Positions 1 to 6,930 of a DNA stretch of 52,015 bases are shown piece after piece. The stretch lies in assembly GCA_900762015.1 (NCBI GenBank), contig CAAFEX010000055.1, forward strand, positions 1 to 52,015, read 5' to 3'. The number at the start of each line of letters is the position of its first letter. The first letter of the stretch is position 1. The position numbers and the translations under genes are program-made. The DNA comes from an uncultured Collinsella sp. (GTDB taxonomy: Bacteria > Actinomycetota > Coriobacteriia > Coriobacteriales > Coriobacteriaceae). A model generated the notes under the pieces. That model was not told the origin of the DNA. It was given only the letters and a program-made list of their open reading frames with translations, and searched no databases.

Positions 1-120
1 CACACATTCTGTCCGAGCGGTTAAAAGCGGGCACGGAATTTAAACGGCTGAAAAAGGGGCATCGACCTGCGCCGATGCCCCCAACGTGGACACACATTTT
101 GTCCTATAAGCCAAAAGTGG
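1..120. repeat. Two imperfect 30-bp direct repeats, 90 bp apart
   Basis: Positions 1-30 and 91-120 share the frame cacacattYtgtcc, eight variable bases, then aaaagYgg. The ends are conserved and the middle is not, as in small intergenic repeats or the terminal repeats of a decayed mobile element. No coding frame supports a gene here. Seen directly; function unknown. Confidence 0.6.
51..81 (-). terminator. Rho-independent terminator on the minus strand
   Basis: Arms ggggcatcg (56-64) and cgatgcccc (73-81) pair perfectly around an 8-base loop. On the minus strand the hairpin is followed by five T (51-55). It may end a minus-strand transcript reading out through the repeat region. Confidence 0.6.
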
Positions 121-126
121 GTTAGA

Positions 127-303
127 TGTTACAGAGTGAGATACTTCCGAACCGCACCGTCCCTTTGTCTCAATCTGTAACATCTGGGACCGATTTTGCC
201 GAGTTATTGTTACAGATTGAGATTTTCCCTTGAGGGGGATTCGAATGTCTCGATCTGTAACAGACCGACCGGAAAATGGGCTCTAACTGTTACAGATCGA
301 GAC
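127..303. repeat. Five 16-bp repeats in alternating orientation, about 40-bp period
   Basis: The motif TGTTACAGATYGAGAY occurs at 127-142 (+), 167-182 (-), 208-223 (+), 247-262 (-) and 288-303 (+). Starts are 40, 41, 39 and 41 bp apart and the gaps of 23-25 bp are unrelated in sequence. Copy 1 has one extra change (GAGTGAGAT). Neighbouring copies can pair as hairpins, and the spacing is close to four helical turns. It lies downstream of the minus-strand rRNA-modification genes and in no gene. Confidence 0.85.
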
Positions 304-334
304 GTTTTGGGACCGCGGCTGAGCCATTGCGGCA

Positions 335-373
335 AAACCACCACAAAGGTGCCTGTCCCGATTGTGGTGGTTT
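335..373 (-). terminator. Terminator of the pseudouridine synthase gene
   Basis: Perfect 12-bp inverted repeat aaaccaccacaa (335-346) and ttgtggtggttt (362-373). On the minus strand it ends in TTTT. The proximal arm overlaps the TAA stop codon of the gene at 372-1031, so termination is immediate. Confidence 0.7.
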
Positions 374-1031
374 AGGGCTCCCAGGGGCAGGGGGCTTCGA
401 TGTGGATGTGCTCGCCGGTTACGGGATGCGTGAAGGACACGCTGTGGGCGTGGAGCATCAGGCCGCAGGGGCGCGGCGTTCCGTACAGGTCGTCGCCAAC
501 CAGGGGATGATGCTCGCTTGCCAGGTGCACACGGATTTGGTGCTTGCGGCCGGTGAGCAACTCGACATCGATATACGAGCGCGTGGGCAGGCCACGACGG
601 CTCTTAAGGCGTTTGAGCACCTTCACGCGCGTTTGAGAGGGCTTACCGCTGGCGCCGACGCGCATCTTGCGGCTGTCGTGGCGGTCGCGCGCGATGGGCT
701 TGTCGATGAGCTTCTCGTTCCAGTCGATCTTGCCCTCGGCCAGCGCCAGATAGTGCTTTTCGAAGGCGTGGTCGATCACCATCTGGTCAAAGGCGGGCTG
801 CGTCTGTTTGTCGAGCGAAAACAGTACCACGCCGGTGGTGTTGCGGTCCAGGCGGTTGAGCGGCTGCATGTCAGTCGCGGCAAAGCCGTCGCCCATGGCC
901 AGCAGCAGATCGCTGGCGTAGTCGGTAAGCGTGCGCTCGCCGGTGCCGTCGCCGTGGACGATCATGCCGGCGGGCTTGTCGATGGCCATGAGCCAGGCGT
1001 CGCAGTAAAGGACTTGAGGTTCTTCGTTCAC
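372..1031 (-). CDS. RluA-family RNA pseudouridine synthase
   Basis: A 219-aa protein that should isomerise specific uridines in 23S rRNA or tRNA to pseudouridine. Seen: the catalytic loop LNRLDRNTTG near residues 58-67, where the usual leading His of HRLD is Asn, and the RNA-binding motif GRKHQIRVHLA near residues 161-171. There is no S4 domain, so it is a short RluA-type enzyme. The start is GTG, 15 bp after the stop of the upstream U32 gene, so the two are probably co-transcribed; a weak AGG-rich ribosome site lies in the gap. The pairing with an RlhA-like U32 protein, also linked to 23S rRNA modification in the family, suggests an rRNA-modification pair (inference). The exact target base cannot be told from sequence. 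Confidence 0.85.
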   Translation of the reverse strand: MNEEPQVLYCDAWLMAIDKPAGMIVHGDGTGERTLTDYASDLLLAMGDGFAATDMQPLNRLDRNTTGVVLFSLDKQTQPAFDQMVIDHAFEKHYLALAEGKIDWNEKLIDKPIARDRHDSRKMRVGASGKPSQTRVKVLKRLKSRRGLPTRSYIDVELLTGRKHQIRVHLASEHHPLVGDDLYGTPRPCGLMLHAHSVSFTHPVTGEHIHIEAPCPWEP

Positions 1032-1046
1032 GTGTAAGCCTTTCGG

Positions 1047-3542
1047 TTAGCTGATTCCCACAAACATGCAGCCCGAGGTCGCCCCGCGCAGGCGGGCGGC
1101 GGGCTTGCGGCCGGCTTGAGCTGCCTCGACGGCGCGACGGACGCGAGCGACGGCACGGGCGATCTCATCCGTCTCGAGTAGCGTTCCGTCCACCATGAGA
1201 CGACGCACGCCGGCATCGAGCAGCTGAGGAACCTGAGGCGTGAGGTCGATGGGGTAGGCGTCGTACAGGCGTGAGCGGCCATGGATGTCGGTGCGCACGG
1301 GCATGACCTTGCCGTCGATATTCTTGAGCGACAGCTTGCGGGCGCGCAGGCGGCAGTTGGCGCAATCGTGGATGCAGCCATTGGCCACCTGCAGGATGCA
1401 GTGCTCGCTCGTCATAACGCGCGGGCGGCCAAAGACGGTGATGCCCAGAGCCGCGGGCGCGGCGGCGCCGAGCGAGACAATCTCGTCGAGTGTGATCTCG
1501 GGCGAGAGCCAAAACGCACCGGCTCCGCGCTCGGCAAGCGCCTCCATGCAGGGCGTGTTGTGCACCGGCAGGCAAGAGCGAATCTCGGCCGTGGCGCCAA
1601 CCTGGGCGGCCAGGGCAAGCTCAGAGATGTTGCCAATAGCGACCGTGGCGCCGGCAACAACCCACGGGTCGACGCGTACGTGGTCAACGGCGCGGCAGAC
1701 CTCGTCGAGCACGGGTACGATGCCCTGCTCAAATGCATCGGTGGGGGAGAGCTCGGCCGCATCGAGCGCGTCGGTGGTCATGTAGATGCGCGTTACACCC
1801 TCGGCGCGAGCGGCCTCGGCGGCCTCGAGCGAGGTGACGGTGGCGCAGATCTGCGGCTCATCGCGGTAGTGCTCGGGCGCGGGGCGGGAATCACTGGTTA
1901 CAATCGCCGGCAGCTCGAGCGTTTTCGCGCGCTCCTCGTACGGTGCCAGAATGGCCTCTTCCAGCGCCTTACAAGCGGCGGCGCGCACCTTGTGCACGGC
2001 GGAAAAGCCCATACCGCAGCCGGCGTCGAGCGAAACGTCAAAGCTTGCGGCCTCAAAGGGAGAGGAGCCCATGCGCCCGACGTGCTCAACCAGGTCTGCC
2101 GCCTCGACGGCGCGGGTCTTGGCAGCCTCGACGGTAAAGCCCGTGACCGTGGCCGTAAGCGAAGGATCGTCACAACAGGTGAGCGTAACGGCAAACGGCT
2201 CGCCCAGACGCGCCACAATGGACACGTCTACGGCGCGGCGGCGCAGCACATCGCGCTTGAGCGCGGCGCCGGCGGCGTCAATGGCGCGCTGGCTTCGAAT
2301 CACGCGCACGCGGCAGCCCTCGGGCATGCTGCGGGGCACGCGGCATTCGATGATGTCGCCCGCGGCGGCATCATCGGCGGCAATGGTGGTCAGGAACTGG
2401 TCAAACTCGTTATCGTGGCGAAGCTCCAGCAGGTCGCCCTTGCCCACGGGCTCAAACAGCTCAATGCGGGCGATGGCGGCGCGGCGACGGCGATCGTCGG
2501 GCTTGAGTCCGCGTACATCGCGGTTGGCCAGGCGACTGCCCAGCACCGTGCCCACAATCTGGCCGCGGTTGTTGGAGCGCTCGTAGCTCATCATCTCGTC
2601 GCCAGAGGTGCCATCCTGGTAGGCGTGCGTAAAGTCGCGATTAAAGCAGCGCTTGAGCTGGCGCTGGCGGGCGGCATCCTCATCCTTAGAGGTCGAAACA
2701 TCGGCAAGCATGTCATCAATCTGATGACGGTACACGTCGACGATGGAATACACGTAATCGGGGGCCTTCATGCGGCCCTCGAGCTTGAGCGATGCGGCGC
2801 CGGCGTCATACAGGCGGCGAACAAGCTGCGACGTGTTGGTGTCGCGCGGGCACAGCGCGCGCTCGCGACCGGCAGGGGAGAGCGAGCGGCCGTTCTCGTC
2901 AATTAGCTCGTAGGGTAGGCGGCAGGGCTGGGCGCACATGCCGCGGTTGGCCGAGCGGCCAGCCATGGCAAAGCTCGACAGCAGGCACAGACCCGAGTAG
3001 CAAAAGCAGATGGCGCCGTGGCTAAAGACCTCGAGGTCGACATCGGGCGCGGCGTTGTGAATGACGGCGATCTCGTCGATGGAGAGCTCGCGCGAGAGAG
3101 TCACGCGGTCGGCGCCCTGCTCGCGGCACCAAAGCGTTCCGCGGTCATCATGGATGTTCGCCTGGGTCGAGATGTGTGTCTCGATGCCGGGCATGGTGCG
3201 CTTGACCTCAAAGAACAGGCCCCAGTCCTGGATAATGAAGGCGTCGGCGCCCAGCGTGGAGCAGCGATGGATGAGTTGCAGCGCATCGCTCATCTCGGAC
3301 TGCTTGATGACGATGTTTACCGTGACGTAGACGCGCGACCCGGCTAGATGCGCGGCGCGGCAGGCTTGCTCAAAGGCCTCGTCGGTAAAGTTGGTGGCCT
3401 TGCGGCGGGCGTTGAAGCTGCCCATGCCGCAGTAGATGGCGTCTGCCCCGGCGGCGAGTGCGGCGGCAAAGGGCTCGGGCCCTCCGGCGGGCGCCAAAAG
3501 CTCGGGTCTGCGGTTGGTGGTTCGACTGGCGGTTGCGGTCAT
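1047..3542 (-). CDS. U32 family peptidase-like protein, long form (RlhA/YdcP type)
   Basis: An 831-aa protein. The N-terminal U32 domain starts with RPELLAPAGGPEPF and carries the family signature EVFSHGAICFCYSGLC, followed by the Cys-containing stretch MCAQPCRLPYEL. The C-terminal half resembles the collagenase-like DUF3656 region and ends with a Cys cluster (HDCANCRLRAR). Family members of this layout include E. coli RlhA, needed for 5-hydroxycytidine at 23S rRNA C2501; others are called collagenase-like proteases. I favour the RNA-modification role because the next gene is a pseudouridine synthase. The ATG at 3540-3542 follows aaaggcagg at good spacing; an in-frame ATG ten codons upstream lacks such a site. 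A second, shorter U32 gene lies at 41674-43632. Confidence 0.8.
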   Translation of the reverse strand: MTATASRTTNRRPELLAPAGGPEPFAAALAAGADAIYCGMGSFNARRKATNFTDEAFEQACRAAHLAGSRVYVTVNIVIKQSEMSDALQLIHRCSTLGADAFIIQDWGLFFEVKRTMPGIETHISTQANIHDDRGTLWCREQGADRVTLSRELSIDEIAVIHNAAPDVDLEVFSHGAICFCYSGLCLLSSFAMAGRSANRGMCAQPCRLPYELIDENGRSLSPAGRERALCPRDTNTSQLVRRLYDAGAASLKLEGRMKAPDYVYSIVDVYRHQIDDMLADVSTSKDEDAARQRQLKRCFNRDFTHAYQDGTSGDEMMSYERSNNRGQIVGTVLGSRLANRDVRGLKPDDRRRRAAIARIELFEPVGKGDLLELRHDNEFDQFLTTIAADDAAAGDIIECRVPRSMPEGCRVRVIRSQRAIDAAGAALKRDVLRRRAVDVSIVARLGEPFAVTLTCCDDPSLTATVTGFTVEAAKTRAVEAADLVEHVGRMGSSPFEAASFDVSLDAGCGMGFSAVHKVRAAACKALEEAILAPYEERAKTLELPAIVTSDSRPAPEHYRDEPQICATVTSLEAAEAARAEGVTRIYMTTDALDAAELSPTDAFEQGIVPVLDEVCRAVDHVRVDPWVVAGATVAIGNISELALAAQVGATAEIRSCLPVHNTPCMEALAERGAGAFWLSPEITLDEIVSLGAAAPAALGITVFGRPRVMTSEHCILQVANGCIHDCANCRLRARKLSLKNIDGKVMPVRTDIHGRSRLYDAYPIDLTPQVPQLLDAGVRRLMVDGTLLETDEIARAVARVRRAVEAAQAGRKPAARLRGATSGCMFVGIS

Positions 3543-3697
3543 ATCCTGCCTTTCAAAATGCTCAATAATCAAAAGTATAGTGGCGCCGTTGCGGCAGGCG
3601 ATGCCCGTGCTCCAAGTGGGACAAAGTCTTCAGCAGCTTGGACTGGCTGCTCCACATGAGAACCGTTCAGCGGTTCGGGGAAACCGTTGGGCGATAA

Positions 3698-3728
3698 AAT
3701 ATTCTCGCAAGCTGATAATATTCTTGCA
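3698..3728. promoter_or_regulatory. Direct-repeat operator candidate upstream of ridA
   Basis: Two copies of AATATTCTYGCA at 3698-3709 and 3717-3728, 19 bp apart. The second overlaps the -35 element of the predicted ridA promoter, a typical position for repression or close activation. No regulator is identified. Confidence 0.4.
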
Positions 3729-3752
3729 TCAAACAGAAACCTTGAGTACTAT
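3724..3752 (+). promoter_or_regulatory. Sigma-70-type promoter of ridA
   Basis: TTGCAT (3724-3729), a 17-bp spacer and TACTAT (3747-3752). It points at the RidA gene and predicts a transcript starting near 3759, just before the leader hairpin. Confidence 0.6.
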
Positions 3753-3761
3753 CCCAATCAA

Positions 3762-3807
3762 GCGCGGTGTTCAGACCGAACTGTGCCTCCCGGTGTGAAC
3801 ACCGCGC
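3762..3807 (+). promoter_or_regulatory. 5' leader hairpin of ridA
   Basis: Perfect 12-bp inverted repeat gcgcggtgttca (3762-3773) and tgaacaccgcgc (3796-3807) with a 22-base loop. It lies at the expected 5' end of the ridA mRNA, 34 bp before the ATG. It has no U-tract, so it is not a terminator; mRNA stabilisation or regulation is possible. Confidence 0.55.
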
Positions 3808-3841
3808 TCACGCTCTCTCAATTGATCGTAAGGAGAAAAAC

Positions 3842-4219
3842 ATGAGCAAGACCGTCGTGTCTTCCGATAACGCACCCGCAGCCATCGGCCCGTATGCCCC
3901 CGGTATCCAGGCCGACAACATGGTGTTCCTGTCCGGCCAGCTGGGCATCGATCCCGCGACCGGCAAGATGCCCGAGGGCGTCGAGGCCCAGGCCAAGCAG
4001 TCCCTCGCCAACGTCGAGGCCCTGCTGACCGCTGCCGGCGCTACCTTTGCCGATGTCGTCAAGACCACGGTCTACCTGGCCGACATCACCGACTTCGCCG
4101 CCGTGAACGAGATCTACGCCTCCAAGTTTGAGGCCCCGTTCCCCGCGCGCAGCGCCTTCCAGGTTGCCGCCCTTCCGGCTGGCGGTCTGGTCGAGATCGA
4201 GGTCGTTGCCGCTCTCTAA
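3842..4219 (+). CDS. ridA: RidA family enamine/imine deaminase
   Basis: A 125-aa cytosolic trimeric enzyme that hydrolyses reactive 2-aminoacrylate and related enamines made by PLP enzymes. Seen: the N-terminal GPYAPGIQADN stretch, LSGQLGIDPATG, and the substrate-binding Arg103 in PARSAFQVAALP with the acidic end VEIEVVAAL. Length matches the family. The ATG at 3842 follows aaggag at good spacing; the longer upstream frame has no ribosome site and runs through the leader hairpin. It is monocistronic, with its own promoter and a shared terminator. Its place beside the purine cluster is suggestive because YgeX (17364-18578) releases 2-aminoacrylate during diaminopropionate cleavage. Confidence 0.92.
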   Translation: MSKTVVSSDNAPAAIGPYAPGIQADNMVFLSGQLGIDPATGKMPEGVEAQAKQSLANVEALLTAAGATFADVVKTTVYLADITDFAAVNEIYASKFEAPFPARSAFQVAALPAGGLVEIEVVAAL

Positions 4220-4249
4220 GGCGTTGGCCACAACTAAACATGACATGCA

Positions 4250-4287
4250 AAAAGACCCTGCAGCGCGTGCGAGCTGCAGGGTCTTTT
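4250..4287. terminator. Bidirectional terminator between ridA and the first YheO-type regulator
   Basis: A 15-bp perfect stem, aaaagaccctgcagc (4250-4264) with gctgcagggtctttt (4273-4287), and an 8-base loop. A-run and T-run on opposite sides let it work for ridA (+) and the convergent regulator (-). Confidence 0.85.
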
Positions 4288-4331
4288 GTTAAGTGACGGA
4301 TCGCTTGTGGAGCCGCGCTTCATTTTGCTCG

Positions 4332-4988
4332 TTAGCCTTCCTTTCGGACTTTTTGCAGGTAGCGGTAGACGCTGGGCTCCGAGATGCCCAGCGCGGTGGC
4401 GGCGCAGGCAACAGCGCCCTTGAGCATGAACACCCCGTTGCCGTTGAGGTGGCGAATGACGTCCACGCGGTCGCTCTGACCAAGCGACGCTACATCCAGC
4501 CCACGCGCGCTCAGCAACTCGGCAATGCTGCGGTCGATGAGCTCCTGTGTGGACTCCGAAAGGCTTTCGACCTCGATAGGGGCGGGCTCCGTGCGCGTTG
4601 GCGCCGCGTCGAAGCACGCCATGAGCTGCTGCGCCATGGCGTTGATGGAGCGTACGGTCGAGAGGTCGGTGTTGACGCAGAGCATACCGACGATCTCGTC
4701 ATTCTCGCGGATAAAGTACGTCGCTGACTCCAACGTCTTGCCTCCGGCGCCGCGGCCCTCGTAGCCCGTAATAAACGGCAGGTCGCGATACTTGGCGTCG
4801 TGCATGATCTTGAGTGCCAGATCGGTGGCGGGACCGCCGACCTTGCGTCCGCTCACGATGCCGTTGCGAATATCGACGATGGCGTGGTCGGGATCCGAGA
4901 AATCGTGCAGCACGATTTCGCTGTTTTTGCCGAGTATCTGCTCCAGAAAATCGACCATCGGCAAAAAGCGACGTACGGTCTCGTTCAC
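4332..4988 (-). CDS. YheO-type PAS/HTH transcriptional regulator, unit A
   Basis: A 218-aa cytosolic DNA-binding protein. The N-terminal half (about residues 10-125) is a YheO-like PAS domain, with VLHDFSDPDHAIVDIRNG and the GRKVGGPATD stretch. The C-terminal 60 residues are a helix-turn-helix ending ALGISEPSVYRYLQKVRKEG. The start is GTG at 4986-4988, seven bases after AAAGGAG; longer forms lack a ribosome site. It is divergent from the purine permease at 5341 across a 352-bp gap, so it most likely controls unit A. It shares its layout with the regulator at 16433-17086. The ligand is unknown; a purine or a breakdown product would fit the context. Confidence 0.82.
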   Translation of the reverse strand: MNETVRRFLPMVDFLEQILGKNSEIVLHDFSDPDHAIVDIRNGIVSGRKVGGPATDLALKIMHDAKYRDLPFITGYEGRGAGGKTLESATYFIRENDEIVGMLCVNTDLSTVRSINAMAQQLMACFDAAPTRTEPAPIEVESLSESTQELIDRSIAELLSARGLDVASLGQSDRVDVIRHLNGNGVFMLKGAVACAATALGISEPSVYRYLQKVRKEG

Positions 4989-5340
4989 GGGCAACTCCTT
5001 TGGGTGAAATCGGAAATGTTCATAACAATTTTTTCTCATGGTAACACGCTGCCCATCATCTCGTATATCCGCAGGTACATTGCGTAATGCAGACGAACGG
5101 TAGGAATTTAGCGGTAAACGGTTGACCAAAAGAAATGTTAGATGTTATTTTGACCAGACACTTTCCTGACCTGCGGAAATGCGTAATTTCAGCTGAAGAA
5201 TAGTCTGATAACAAAAAATTATTATTGAGAATGAGAATCATCTTTAATACGATATGCAATGAAGGCACAACCTCAACCCCGCACTGCGTCACAATAGAGC
5301 GTTAGATGCGAAAACAACTACTTCGAGGATTGGTGGTCAA
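4989..5340. promoter_or_regulatory. Divergent control region between regulator and purine permease
   Basis: A 352-bp AT-richer gap without a gene. It holds a candidate permease promoter (5225-5253), two TTGACCA words at 5122-5128 and 5150-5156, and GACGAACGGT at 5092-5101, whose reverse complement also appears before ygeX (17173-17182). The latter could be a shared operator half-site but may be chance. Confidence 0.5.
5225..5253 (+). promoter_or_regulatory. Candidate promoter of unit A with a Fur-box-like overlap
   Basis: TTGAGA (5225-5230), a 17-bp spacer and TACGAT (5248-5253). The 19 bp at 5227-5245 match the classic Fur-box consensus at about 15 of 19 positions. Iron control would make sense for a Fe-S-rich operon but is unproven. 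Confidence 0.4.
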
Positions 5341-6735
5341 ATGACCCAGGAGACGGTTACGAACGGCACTGAAGCCCTGTTCACTCGCGAAGGCATGCCT
5401 CCCGTTAAGGAAATGATCCCGTGTGCCCTTCAGCACGTACTGGCATCGTTTGCCGGCATCATTACCCCGGCGGTCATCATGGCCGGCGTCTACGGCTTTA
5501 ATAGCCAGCAGAGCACCGACATCATCCAGGTCGCCCTCATTCTTTCGGCGATCGATACGGCCCTTCAGGCCTTCGCTCCCTTCCGTCGCATCGGCGGCGG
5601 CCTGCCCATCGTCATGGGCGTTTCGTTCGCGTTCCTGCCGGCCCTGCAGGCCATGGGTGCCTCGGGTTTTAGCTTTGGTGCGCTGCTGGGCGGCGAGATC
5701 GTCGGCGGCGCCGTCGCGGTCCTCTTTGGTCTGGCCTACAGCAAGATCAAGTGGCTGTTCCCGCCCGTCGTGACCGGTACGGTCATCTTCTCCATCGGCG
5801 TTTCGCTGTATCCCACGGCCGTCAAGTATATGGCCGGCGGTATGGGTACGCCGCTGTGGGGTACCCCGCAGGCCTGGTGCGTCGCTCTTATCACCTTCGC
5901 CGTGGTCTTTGCGCTCGCCAACTTTGGCAAGGGCACGCTCAAGCTGGGCTCCGTGTTCTTTGGCATGATCGTTGGCATGATCGTTTCGATCCCCTTTGGC
6001 ATGATTGACTTCTCCAGCGTCGCCACCGCTCAGGTCTTCGCCCTTCCCAAGCTCATGCCCTACGCGCTCGAGTTTGATCCCGAGGTCTGCATTACCCTCG
6101 CCGTCGTGTTCCCCATGGTTGCTATCCAGGTTATCGGCGACGTCTCCGCCGCCTGCCTGGGCTCCATCGACCGTATGCCCACCGAGCGCGAACTCTCCGG
6201 CGCTATCGTGTCCCAGGGCCTCACCTCTATGGTCGGCGGCCTGCTGGGCGGTCTTCCCACCAGCGCCCTTGGCCAGAATGTGGGCATCATCTGCTCCAAC
6301 AAGGTCGTCAACAAGTGGGTCTTTGTGATCATCGCGGCCGTCTTTGCCATCGCCGGTCTGTTCCCGCAGCTCTCTGCCGTTCTTTCCGCTATCCCGCAGC
6401 CCGTCATCGGCGGCGCGACCGTCGGCGTCTTTGGCACCATCACCATGAACGGCGTGCGCATGTTCACCCGCGAGGGCCTCACGCAGCGCACTACCACTAT
6501 CGTCGGCACCTCCGTCGTCTTTGGCCTGGGTATCTGGATGGCCAGCGGTTGCCTTGCCGGCGAGGGTATGCCCGCCTGGGTGTCCACCGTCATCGGCTCC
6601 AATGCCGTAACCCCCACCGCCATCATGGCCATTGTCCTTAACCTGATCCTTCCGCAGACGCCGGTCGTGGCTCAGCACATCGATGCTGCCAAGGACGCTG
6701 CCGTGGATCTGGTCTTGCCCGAGAGCAAGAAGTAA
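5341..6735 (+). CDS. NCS2 family purine permease (UacT/XanQ-like)
   Basis: A 464-aa inner-membrane proton symporter with about 12-14 hydrophobic segments, likely carrying urate or xanthine. Seen: CALQHVLASFAG near residue 28, matching the NCS2 TM1 His motif; FPMVAIQVIGDVSAACLG in the TM8 region; and ALGQNVGIICSNKVVNK, the QNxG signature. The usual Thr and Ser-Arg after QNxG are replaced by Asn and Asn-Lys, so specificity may differ from E. coli XanQ. It is the first gene of unit A, followed by ssnA and ygfK, as uacT accompanies the cluster in E. coli. The substrate is inferred from context. The ATG follows gaggattggtggt. Confidence 0.85.
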   Translation: MTQETVTNGTEALFTREGMPPVKEMIPCALQHVLASFAGIITPAVIMAGVYGFNSQQSTDIIQVALILSAIDTALQAFAPFRRIGGGLPIVMGVSFAFLPALQAMGASGFSFGALLGGEIVGGAVAVLFGLAYSKIKWLFPPVVTGTVIFSIGVSLYPTAVKYMAGGMGTPLWGTPQAWCVALITFAVVFALANFGKGTLKLGSVFFGMIVGMIVSIPFGMIDFSSVATAQVFALPKLMPYALEFDPEVCITLAVVFPMVAIQVIGDVSAACLGSIDRMPTERELSGAIVSQGLTSMVGGLLGGLPTSALGQNVGIICSNKVVNKWVFVIIAAVFAIAGLFPQLSAVLSAIPQPVIGGATVGVFGTITMNGVRMFTREGLTQRTTTIVGTSVVFGLGIWMASGCLAGEGMPAWVSTVIGSNAVTPTAIMAIVLNLILPQTPVVAQHIDAAKDAAVDLVLPESKK

Positions 6736-6752
6736 CCAATTCGGTGCTATTC

Positions 6753-6913
6753 GTCGGCGGACGCATCGCCTCGTCCGCCGACGCCATGCGGCGCCAAGCC
6801 GCACTTCAAAGGGCTTGTCCCTTTGGTGAAGCGTTGACGGGAGAGGGCCCGTTTCCGGTGTAGGCCGGCGCTTCGCACTCCGCCATGTCAGAGGTGTCAA
6901 ACCCCGCCTCTGA
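6753..6913 (+). promoter_or_regulatory. Four consecutive hairpins in the permease-ssnA gap
   Basis: Perfect or near-perfect stems at 6753-6763/6772-6782 (11 bp), 6788-6792/6798-6802, 6804-6813 with 6819-6831 (one bulge), and 6888-6894/6907-6913. None ends in a clear U-tract, so a plain terminator is unlikely. The region may be a processed spacer, a structured leader for ssnA-ygfK-xdh, or a riboswitch not matching any class I recognise. Confidence 0.45.
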
Positions 6914-6930
6914 TGTTGAAGGGAGCATCC

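Noticed and set aside
127..303. CRISPR array
   Set aside because: Repeats alternate in orientation and are only 16 bp with uneven matches; CRISPR repeats are all in one direction and longer. No cas genes are near.
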